DNA of 13,483 bases, from the NCBI GenBank assembly GCA_012729405.1, contig JAAYDH010000111.1, positions 1 through 13,483 of the forward strand. The letters run 5' to 3'. Made by a program: the position numbers and the translations under genes. Positions 1 through 5,982 of this stretch are shown here, in pieces. Every line of letters starts with the position of its first letter. Positions within the stretch are counted from its first letter, which is position 1. The stretch comes from Erysipelotrichaceae bacterium. GTDB taxonomy: Bacteria; Bacillota_I; Bacilli_A; RFN20; CAG-826. The notes under the pieces are model-generated. The model did not search any database. It saw only the letters and a program-made list of their open reading frames with translations, and had not been told where the DNA came from.

Positions 1-655
1 GTATGATACCAGTGCTCGAGACTCCTGGCTCACATAACAAGTACTTAACGTTTGGGTTTTGGTTAGAGAGTGAATAAAAATAAAACGCTTCTGTCAGTCC
101 TAATTTTGAGTATGAGTATTGTTTCATCGGTCCGTTTTTAAGATTTAATAAGGATTCTTCTTTATTTTTATATCGGACAAAATGATAGGCTAGAGAACCG
201 TGCAATATGATTCGTTTTTCACTTGTCGCATTAACTAAATAGCCCTGCAGCAAGTGAATTAAATATAAAGGTCCTAAAAAATTTGTTCCAATCGTTAGAG
301 GGATACTGTTTTCAAATTTATCATTCTTCTTGGGATGAAAGATTCCAGCATTAAGAATGAGAGCATAAAAATCACTATGTTCAGTCATCAATGATTGAGC
401 GAAACTGGCAATAGAAGAAAGAGACGCTTGATTGTAGAGAATGATGTCGATGCGTCCGTTAAGATGCTTTGCCTTCAACAAAGCGCGGGCTTCTTCTGCT
501 CTTTTTTCGTTGCGACACGCCATGACAATATGGGCTCCCTTTTGGAGCAATATATCACAAATCGAAAAACCGAGCCCACTATTGGCACCCGTGACAATCA
601 CCTTTTTACCAGTAATATCAGCGAGATGATTAATGTATCGATTAAGCCTTTTCAT
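1..655 (-). CDS. Short-chain dehydrogenase/reductase (SDR), 3' end cut by window
   Basis: The 218 visible residues form a Rossmann-fold SDR that probably oxidises or reduces an unknown alcohol or carbonyl substrate with NAD(P)(H). Visible motifs are the cofactor glycine motif TGANSGLG (22-29), the NAG motif (102-104), an Asn in TNFLG (about 125), a Ser in HGS (154), and the catalytic YxxxK pair Tyr180/Lys184 within YSYSKLG, followed by a PG (210-211). The ACRNEKRAEEA stretch after strand 2 resembles retinol-dehydrogenase/WWOX-like SDRs. The start at 655 lies inside the end of the preceding CNNM gene (14-base overlap), so translation is probably coupled; only a weak, distant GAGAGGG lies upstream. 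A leader of about 15 residues precedes the fold. The gene is the last visible one of the CNNM operon. The family is clear, the substrate is not. Confidence 0.85.
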   Translation of the reverse strand, partial: MKRLNRYINHLADITGKKVIVTGANSGLGFSICDILLQKGAHIVMACRNEKRAEEARALLKAKHLNGRIDIILYNQASLSSIASFAQSLMTEHSDFYALILNAGIFHPKKNDKFENSIPLTIGTNFLGPLYLIHLLQGYLVNATSEKRIILHGSLAYHFVRYKNKEESLLNLKNGPMKQYSYSKLGLTEAFYFYSLSNQNPNVKYLLCEPGVSSTGII

Positions 656-1952
656 TTTCAGAGACTTTTCCCTCTCTGTCGTTATCATCAACAATGTTAT
701 TATCAATTACCATAATTTCTCGAGCGGTGTATTGATCGGCTTCTATGACAATAAAAGTGTAGTGGAAAAAGTCGAATGTATCTCCGACCTTCGCAAAGCG
801 ATCTAGGATGTCTTGACACAATCCTGAAACGGTCGCGTATTCGGTTTCGTACTCTTCATCAAAATTAATAAGTTCAAAGAAATCATCAATATTCAGCGCA
901 CCATCGACAATGAATTTACCCTCACCTTGTTCAACATATTCTTCTTCAATTTCATCGGTTTCATCAAAGATGTCTCCAACAATCTCTTCAAGAATGTCTT
1001 CCATAGTAACAATACCTTCGTTGCCACCGTACTCATCTTTGATAATGGCGATATGAACTTTTGAGGCTTTGAATTCACTCAATAAATCCATAACTTGGTG
1101 GTTGCGAGGAATGAACAAAGGTTCATAGCATAGTTTTCTGATATCGATCTTTTCGCCCTTTAAATAGGCCTTAAGCAAGGCTTTGATAGGCAATATGCCA
1201 ATAATATTATCGACAGTCTCTTCGTACACAGGGATGCGTGAATGGATGAAAATTTCCCCTTCTTTAAGAATCTCATTGATATCATCTTCAACATCAATGG
1301 AAAAAACATCAACTCGAGGAGTCATTATTTCATAAGCTTCGATGTCGTTTAAAACAATTGCTGATCGGACAAGTTCCGCTTGTTCTTCTTCCAATTCGCC
1401 AGCTTCTTCAATGGTGTCCACCATCTCGGTAAGCACTTCTTCGTCAATGATGTCCTCTTCTTTTGATTTCTTACTAAAAAGTTTCCCAATAAGAACAAAA
1501 AGTTTGGATATCGGCCACACGATGATAAATGTTAAATATTTAAAAACAACTAACGGGTATGCAAATAGCAGAGCTAAAGAAAAATTGAATCTCTTGCCAA
1601 TTGCTTTTGGGAGGAATTCGCAAAAAACAATCATGAAAGCAGTATAAATCACCGCTGCTAGTGTCACCCCCATTTCACTATTTGTCGGCCCAGCAAGGCT
1701 GACGCCAATCAAAGTTACAATTGATGACGAAAGAATGTTGACAACATTGTTCCCGAAAAGAATCGAGGAGATCGTGAATTCATAATCAGTGGCGATTTTA
1801 AGAGCAAGTTTTGATCTCTTTGGTTTAATGCCTTTCTCAACATTTTTCTTCAGGCGATCAACATCGACTATTCCGTAGATAATATCAGCGCTCGAAAAGA
1901 ATGAACTAAAAGCGCAGAGAATGGCAACTATAAGATAAAAATACCATTCCAT
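642..1952 (-). CDS. CNNM/CorC-type membrane protein with DUF21, CBS pair and CorC_HlyC domain (copy 2)
   Basis: This is a 436-residue member of the CNNM/CorC (hemolysin C-like) family, which is linked to Mg2+ export or divalent-cation homeostasis at the membrane. In order: a DUF21 transmembrane domain (about 1-160, with GNN at 67-69 and CEFLPK at 111-116), a cytoplasmic CBS pair (about 205-330, with HSRIPVY and GIVTMEDILEEIVGDI) and a C-terminal CorC_HlyC domain (about 340-417). The frame is open upstream to 1988, but the start at 1952 is preferred: it begins at a typical hydrophobic N-terminus, has an AAGGAG site 10 bases upstream, and lies one base after the stop of the previous gene. In TM1 the family's S-x-S-E-T-A motif is altered to SSADII, replacing the acidic Glu by Asp. 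It overlaps the SDR gene by 14 bases. Confidence 0.9.
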   Translation of the reverse strand: MEWYFYLIVAILCAFSSFFSSADIIYGIVDVDRLKKNVEKGIKPKRSKLALKIATDYEFTISSILFGNNVVNILSSSIVTLIGVSLAGPTNSEMGVTLAAVIYTAFMIVFCEFLPKAIGKRFNFSLALLFAYPLVVFKYLTFIIVWPISKLFVLIGKLFSKKSKEEDIIDEEVLTEMVDTIEEAGELEEEQAELVRSAIVLNDIEAYEIMTPRVDVFSIDVEDDINEILKEGEIFIHSRIPVYEETVDNIIGILPIKALLKAYLKGEKIDIRKLCYEPLFIPRNHQVMDLLSEFKASKVHIAIIKDEYGGNEGIVTMEDILEEIVGDIFDETDEIEEEYVEQGEGKFIVDGALNIDDFFELINFDEEYETEYATVSGLCQDILDRFAKVGDTFDFFHYTFIVIEADQYTAREIMVIDNNIVDDNDREGKVSENEKA

Positions 1953-1953
1953 A

Positions 1954-2979
1954 TTACTTCTTCTCCTTAGGAGTAGTCGTCTCGCCAATATCGCTCACTA
2001 ACTCTTCAAGCACATCTTCCATCGTCACCATGCCAACCATCTTATGGTCCTTATCGCGAACGATAGCTAAATGATTGTGGTTCTTTTTAAAACCATTAAA
2101 TAAATCATCGATCATGATCGTGTTAGGCACAAAATAGGGTTTAGCCAATATTTTGCGAATGGAAACATTAGGATTCTGAGTTATTTCTTTAAAATAAGTT
2201 TTCACCAATAAGATGCCGATGATGTTATCGGGGATACGATCATAGATTGGAATGCGGGAGTAATTGGTATTAAGTAAAATATCTTTAAGTTTTTCATGTG
2301 TAAGAGTGTTTATGTCTAAAGCAAAAACATCTTTTGCCGGAGTGAGGACCTCACGAACATTAGTATCAACAAATTCAAGGGCAGATTGAATAATTTCGGT
2401 TTGTTCCTGTTCAAGAAGCCCTTCCGAAGTAGTTTTCTCAATCGCGTTTGCAAAATCTTCTTCGGTGAATTTATCGTCAGTTTTGACTTTAAAAATCTTT
2501 TCGATTGCCTTTGTCATCAATTCAAACAGGATGGCGACCGGATAAAAGATAATCATTAAGAAATAGACTGGATAGACAATGATATAGGAAATAGTATCAG
2601 GAATTGCTCTAGCAATTGTTTTTGGAAAAGTATCTCCTAAAATGTAAAAAAGAAAAGTTAAACAAATTGAAGAGATGAGCGAAACGGTTCCGCTATCAAT
2701 TCCAAATTGGTCATAAGGTAAAATCTTAGTGACAAAAAGGACTGTTGAAACAGCAGAAGCGGCGATGGCAACTATATTATTTCCGATGAGAACGACGGTT
2801 AGCGCTCGATCAAATCGGTCACATACTTTTAAGAGGAGTTTAGCGGTTTTGCTTCCGTTATCCGCTTTAATTTGAATCTTGAAGCGATTACAACAAGATA
2901 ATGCGGTTTCGCTAGCGGAAAAGAAAAAACTTCCAACTAGACATATTACAATTATGAGCCACGACAGAGGCACATCCAT
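1954..2979 (-). CDS. CNNM/CorC-type membrane protein lacking the C-terminal CorC_HlyC domain (copy 1)
   Basis: This 341-residue protein is a paralogue of the next gene. It has a DUF21 transmembrane domain (about 1-165, SASETALS at 21-28, GNN at 66-68, GDTFPK at 115-120) and a CBS pair (about 205-330, with YSRIPIYD and MVGMVTMEDVLEELVSDIGE). It ends only about 10 residues after the CBS domains, so the roughly 80-residue CorC_HlyC domain of its neighbour is absent. Start choice: the frame extends to an ATG at 3030, but that ATG is part of the candidate extended -10 element (TATGCTAATAT). The ATG at 2979 has GGAAGGG (2993-2999) upstream and begins a normal TM1. It is the first gene of the operon. 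The protein likely dimerises like its family; pairing with copy 2 is an inference. Assignment to the family is firm, transport activity is not shown by the sequence. Confidence 0.9.
   Translation of the reverse strand: MDVPLSWLIIVICLVGSFFFSASETALSCCNRFKIQIKADNGSKTAKLLLKVCDRFDRALTVVLIGNNIVAIAASAVSTVLFVTKILPYDQFGIDSGTVSLISSICLTFLFYILGDTFPKTIARAIPDTISYIIVYPVYFLMIIFYPVAILFELMTKAIEKIFKVKTDDKFTEEDFANAIEKTTSEGLLEQEQTEIIQSALEFVDTNVREVLTPAKDVFALDINTLTHEKLKDILLNTNYSRIPIYDRIPDNIIGILLVKTYFKEITQNPNVSIRKILAKPYFVPNTIMIDDLFNGFKKNHNHLAIVRDKDHKMVGMVTMEDVLEELVSDIGETTTPKEKK
1963..1968 (-). promoter_or_regulatory. Ribosome binding site deciding the start of CNNM copy 2
   Basis: AAGGAG on the minus strand, 10 bases before the ATG at 1952 and inside the last codons of CNNM copy 1. 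It lies within the dyad CTCC-TAA-GGAG, so a small hairpin could mask it until ribosomes finishing copy 1 open it. It argues for the 1952 start against the in-frame ATG at 1988. Confidence 0.6.
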
Positions 2980-3020
2980 TAGATGACCACATCCCTTCCG
3001 AACAATTTGCTCAGTTATGA

Positions 3021-3049
3021 ATATTAGCATAATTTACGCTCGCACGCAA
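3021..3049 (-). promoter_or_regulatory. Promoter of the CNNM-CNNM-SDR operon
   Basis: On the minus strand, a -10 TAATAT (3021-3026) is preceded directly by TGC, giving an extended -10. A weak -35 TTGCGT (3044-3049) lies 17 bases further upstream. The predicted transcription start near 3014 gives a leader of about 35 bases that keeps the GGAAGGG site before the ATG at 2979. Only the -10 is a good match, so confidence is moderate. Confidence 0.5.
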
Positions 3050-3098
3050 ATATATACAAAATATTGAATAAGATATTTATGGTCACACTATCGAATAG

Positions 3099-3127
3099 AA
3101 AAAAATAAAAAGCCGTCAGCGACGGCT
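3099..3127 (-). terminator. Intrinsic terminator of the 568-residue protein gene
   Basis: A perfect 7-base stem, AGCCGTC/GACGGCT (3111-3117 with 3121-3127), has a 3-base loop and is followed on the minus strand by TTTTTATTTTTTT. It sits 23 bases past the stop codon of the 3151-4857 gene and separates it from the CNNM promoter. Confidence 0.9.
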
Positions 3128-3150
3128 AATTATTTGAGAGAAAGAAACGA

Positions 3151-4857
3151 TTAATCGTCGTCTTCCTGTTTGGCTTTTTTAGTTTTATCCTTGGCAGCCA
3201 TTTTAAGTTCCTTAACCCAATTAACAGTGCCAACTTCACCTTGTTCAAGACCACCATTTTCCATAACGGTTTGGATCAATTCCTTACAGCGTTTCATGGA
3301 GAGGGGTGACTTGACCTTGAAGACGAGAGGAATATCGGCATAGATAGCTTTATCGCTCGCATCTTGAACAGGGATAGTCGAATCTTTGTAATCATCAGGA
3401 TTAAGGGCGAAATACAATTTCAAGCTCTTCCCCGCGATGGTTAACTTAATATAGGTCTTACGGTGAAGTCTAAATGTATCTCCAGATGATGAAACACGGG
3501 ATTTCACTCCATAGGAGAGAATTTCATTTTTAATGATATTGTAGTTGTCTTGCATATCCTTATCGGCCTTAATCATCCTATTCTCAAAAGGAATGCGAAT
3601 AATTGGGGCTTTTGGTGCAACAGGTTCTTCAGCAACAGGGACAGGAGCCACTGGTACGATGACCGGAACTGGCTCTGGTGCAACTGGCTTAACAACCTCT
3701 TTTTCGACAACTGGTTCGACTTTCACGGGCTCAGCGGCAGGTGCTGGGGCCGGTGAGAGTGCGGGGGCTGGAGCAGGGGCTGGAACTACAACGGGGGTTG
3801 GTTCGGAAACCGGAGCTGAAGCTGGGGCAGGAGCTGGTTGAGGAACCGGGGACATATTACTGCCAAAGTATTGGACAATGAGCGGTCCACCGAAAGTTGC
3901 ACCGACAATACTATGGTTATCGGTAGTTGGACGATCTTCAACTTTTGGTTGTGAGGCATTATTTCTAGCAATTTCGTCGCGAACAATGTCGCGAATCATT
4001 GACGCCAATTCACGAGGATCAATCGGCTCCGCAGCTGGGACTGGAGCTGGAGCTGGCGATGGCGTTGGAATAATTATTGGTTGTGGGGCAGTAGGAGTGG
4101 GTATGATTATTGGTTGTGGACCGGCCGCTGGAGCGGGCGAGGTCTCTAAGGGTTCTTCGCGTTCCAATGGCTCGGGTTCGGGTTCGGGCTCGGGTTCGGG
4201 TTCGGGCTCTGGTTCGGGAATAAAAACAGGGATAGGCTCTGCTTCAAGGTCGTGATATTCAATCGGTTCGGCTCGAGCAGCTAAATCAACTCTGCTGTCT
4301 TCTTCGAACGGATTGTGATCTTCTTGAATATCCTCAAAATCATGGAACATACCGCTATCTTCGGCAGCGGCAACTCCTTCTTTTGCATTCATTAGTGAAA
4401 CAACGGCAATCACGATGGCTAAGATTAAGTATAGAACAGACGAGACGACAATTACGATTGTTCCGATGAATAGTGATACTAGACTAGGATCGAAAGTTAA
4501 AATCGAAAGCGCCGCTAATGAAGCCAAGAAGCCGAGAGGAAAAATACAAATTGAAGTGATGGCAGAAAGAACCTTGTATTCTTTCTTTTTAACAATCAAA
4601 AGGCAAACAATCATAAGGACAATAGCGATGAGTAGAGATCCATATAAAATGATACTACCGTACGGGAAAACAACTGGATAAGGGAGTCCAAACTTGAGAT
4701 TGTAGAGTAAAACATATTGGAACACCAAGGTCCAAATTATTCCAGTGCCGTTGTCAATGATGAAAAGTTCTGTAATTATAGTGGCAACAGCCGCGACAAA
4801 AAACAAAACGGCAAAGATAGCTAAAATGACGAACGAGTTCTTTAAATTCTTTTTCAT
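3151..4857 (-). CDS. Membrane-anchored protein with Pro/Glu/Ala-rich linker and unnamed C-terminal domain
   Basis: I do not recognise a named family for the whole 568-residue protein. Residues about 8-155 hold at least four hydrophobic membrane segments (roughly 8-31, 68-90, 97-120, 127-155). A long low-complexity cytoplasmic-type linker follows: an uninterrupted Pro-Glu run (214-230), a doubled PQPIIIPTP unit (248-256 and 259-267), a charged helix (about 280-298, DPRELASMIRDIVRDEIAR), a GATFGGPLIVQYFG patch, then more Pro/Ala/Val. The C-terminal 145 residues look folded: about 424-535 contains SRVSSSGDTFRLHRKTYIKL, KSLKLYFALNPDDY and DIPLVFKVKSPLSMKR, followed by a basic then acidic tail. 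I have a general memory of similar domains in uncharacterised Firmicutes proteins but no function. The start has GGAGG 7 bases upstream. It is transcribed alone, with its own terminator. Confidence 0.85.
   Translation of the reverse strand: MKKNLKNSFVILAIFAVLFFVAAVATIITELFIIDNGTGIIWTLVFQYVLLYNLKFGLPYPVVFPYGSIILYGSLLIAIVLMIVCLLIVKKKEYKVLSAITSICIFPLGFLASLAALSILTFDPSLVSLFIGTIVIVVSSVLYLILAIVIAVVSLMNAKEGVAAAEDSGMFHDFEDIQEDHNPFEEDSRVDLAARAEPIEYHDLEAEPIPVFIPEPEPEPEPEPEPEPEPLEREEPLETSPAPAAGPQPIIIPTPTAPQPIIIPTPSPAPAPVPAAEPIDPRELASMIRDIVRDEIARNNASQPKVEDRPTTDNHSIVGATFGGPLIVQYFGSNMSPVPQPAPAPASAPVSEPTPVVVPAPAPAPALSPAPAPAAEPVKVEPVVEKEVVKPVAPEPVPVIVPVAPVPVAEEPVAPKAPIIRIPFENRMIKADKDMQDNYNIIKNEILSYGVKSRVSSSGDTFRLHRKTYIKLTIAGKSLKLYFALNPDDYKDSTIPVQDASDKAIYADIPLVFKVKSPLSMKRCKELIQTVMENGGLEQGEVGTVNWVKELKMAAKDKTKKAKQEDDD
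4168..4218 (-). repeat. Hexanucleotide-type tandem repeat encoding a Pro-Glu run
   Basis: About eight near-identical 6-base units (plus-strand GGTTCG or GGCTCG, with one GGCTCT) encode residues 214-230 of the 568-residue membrane protein. Loss or gain of a unit keeps the frame and would only change linker length. Confidence 0.85.
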
Positions 4858-4956
4858 AAAGAGTCCTCCAGATAACTATATTATTATTGGGCGCATACAA
4901 AAAAACAAACAAAATTTTATAAACTACTGCAAAAACGCATTATTTTTTGGATTTTT

Positions 4957-5811
4957 TTATCGTTTTGCAAGGATTTTTAAATGATTTTTCAACACTTGAA
5001 TCTCGACTTTTTGGGCTTGAAATTCCTCGCCATCGATATCCCATGAGTAGGTATTATCAAGAGAAATTTCAGCTCTTGAAAAAGCTAGACGGGTAACTTT
5101 TTTGGGGCGCAAAAAGTAGCGGTATAACCCATTAAACCACCCTTTTTTGGTGTACAGTAAATCAGCTAAACCATCATCTAATTTTGCCTTCTTGTTTATC
5201 TTAAATCCACCCATGTATCGAGAGTTCAACATCAAAAGAAAAGGAGCCTCAAAGTATAGATGCTTTTCGTTATTCAAAATGACGTTTCCACTTATTCGGC
5301 CTTTACGGAAAAGTGATTTGATGGCCAACCCATAATATGACAAAACTCGGAAACGCTTCTTCCCACTGCGCTTAGCTTTATATGGAATGTCTGAAAAAGT
5401 TCCGACGGATAGACTAAAAATTCCGTACTGATTATTTACTTTGAAGACATCGATAGGCTTAGTAACTCCGTTTAAAATGATGTCAATACAACGCGAAATG
5501 CGTCGGTTATAGCCGTAGTTTTTACTCGCATCATTCAAAGTTCCGCAAGGAATAATTCCCAAAGTCGGCCGATGTTCGCGAGCGGATAGAGCGTTAACGA
5601 CATGGTGAAAAGTACCATCTCCTCCCGCGAAAACAAGAATATCATAAATGTCTAAAGGTTCGCTCAAGACTTGGTATAGCTGTCCAAGGTTCTCGCAAAG
5701 TCGGAACTCAAAATGAGAAGATTTCTCCCCTAAAAGCTTTTTGATATTCTCTAGCTTTGAGGGCTTTAAACCTTTGCCGCTTCTCGGATTATAGATAAAA
5801 AGAATATTCAT
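4957..5811 (-). CDS. Diacylglycerol kinase-family lipid kinase
   Basis: This 284-residue protein of the DAGK catalytic family (DgkB/YegS/BmrU type) probably phosphorylates diacylglycerol or a related lipid with ATP, recycling lipid headgroup by-products at the membrane. The N-terminal nucleotide-binding half carries YNPRSGKG (7-14), the GGDGT signature (63-67) and GTLND (90-94). The C-terminal beta-rich half carries DDGLADLLY (212-220) and DIDGE (258-262), where the family's second acidic cluster lies. The length fits the family (about 290-310). There is no Shine-Dalgarno before the ATG at 5811; instead a TGC-TATAAT element ends 6 bases upstream, so the mRNA may be leaderless. It lies just after the gltX-tRNA-Glu terminator. 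No obvious terminator follows in the 100-base gap to the next gene. The exact lipid substrate is not decidable; sphingosine- or undecaprenol-type use cannot be excluded. Confidence 0.88.
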   Translation of the reverse strand: MNILFIYNPRSGKGLKPSKLENIKKLLGEKSSHFEFRLCENLGQLYQVLSEPLDIYDILVFAGGDGTFHHVVNALSAREHRPTLGIIPCGTLNDASKNYGYNRRISRCIDIILNGVTKPIDVFKVNNQYGIFSLSVGTFSDIPYKAKRSGKKRFRVLSYYGLAIKSLFRKGRISGNVILNNEKHLYFEAPFLLMLNSRYMGGFKINKKAKLDDGLADLLYTKKGWFNGLYRYFLRPKKVTRLAFSRAEISLDNTYSWDIDGEEFQAQKVEIQVLKNHLKILAKR

Positions 5812-5817
5812 GTTTTT

Positions 5818-5826
5818 ATTATAGCA
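5818..5826 (-). promoter_or_regulatory. Extended -10 promoter of the lipid kinase gene
   Basis: TGC-TATAAT on the minus strand. The last T (5818) is followed by 6 bases and then the ATG at 5811, so initiation 7 bases downstream falls exactly on the A of the start codon. No -35 match is seen at 17 bases; that region overlaps the U-tract of the upstream terminator. Confidence 0.6.
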
Positions 5827-5834
5827 AAAGCGAC

Positions 5835-5862
5835 AAAAAAAGCTTTGATTTGCTCAAAGCTT
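5835..5862 (-). terminator. Intrinsic terminator after gltX and tRNA-Glu
   Basis: A perfect 9-base stem, AAGCTTTGA (5840-5848) with TCAAAGCTT (5854-5862), has a 5-base loop and is followed on the minus strand by a run of T (5840-5835). It starts 12 bases past the CCA end of tRNA-Glu. Confidence 0.92.
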
Positions 5863-5874
5863 ATTGTCCTGTTT

Positions 5875-5949
5875 TGGTGATCCCACCGGGAATCGAACCC
5901 GGGATTAGACCTTGAGAGGGTCTCGTCTTAACCGCTTGACCATGGGACC
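5875..5949 (-). tRNA. tRNA-Glu (anticodon CUC)
   Basis: A 75-base cloverleaf with encoded CCA. The acceptor stem GGTCCCA pairs with TGGGATC (one G-U), the discriminator is A, and the T arm is CCGGG-TTCGATT-CCCGG. The anticodon stem AGACC/GGTCT encloses loop CTCTCAA, giving anticodon CUC, which reads GAG. The D arm (GTC-AAGCGGTTAA-GAC) strongly resembles Firmicutes tRNA-Glu. It lies 33 bases after the stop of gltX, the enzyme that charges it, on the same strand and upstream of one shared terminator. Confidence 0.95.
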
Positions 5950-5951
5950 AG

Positions 5952-5975
5952 TGAGAGTATTATATAACACTCTCA
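5952..5975 (-). other. Inverted repeat between gltX and tRNA-Glu, overlapping a -10-like box
   Basis: TGAGAGT (5952-5958) pairs perfectly with ACTCTCA (5969-5975), and the centre TTATATAA is itself palindromic. No T-tract follows on the minus strand, so it is not a terminator. It may mark a processing site between the gltX message and the tRNA. Alternatively, TATAAT within it (5959-5964, minus) could start a separate tRNA transcript about 3 bases before the tRNA; no convincing -35 is seen. Confidence 0.5.
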
Positions 5976-5982
5976 TTAATAA

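Noticed and set aside
395..715. Plus-strand open frame of 106 codons
   Set aside because: It lies antisense to the SDR gene, whose motifs are clear; there is no ribosome site and no recognisable protein.
1953..1988. Upstream 12-residue extension (MARRLLLRRRSN) of CNNM copy 2
   Set aside because: It overlaps the end of copy 1, lacks a ribosome site, and an AAGGAG favours the start at 1952.
2980..3030. Upstream 17-residue extension of CNNM copy 1
   Set aside because: Its ATG is part of the predicted extended -10 element, and the family-like N-terminus begins at 2979.
3545..4255. Plus-strand Gly/Ala/Ser-rich open frames opposite the membrane protein
   Set aside because: They are the complement of the Pro/Glu/Ala repeat codons; low complexity keeps several frames open by chance.
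4926..4935. Shared 10-mer ACTGCAAAAA, also at 12511-12520
   Set aside because: Too short and AT-rich to call a repeat family in this window.
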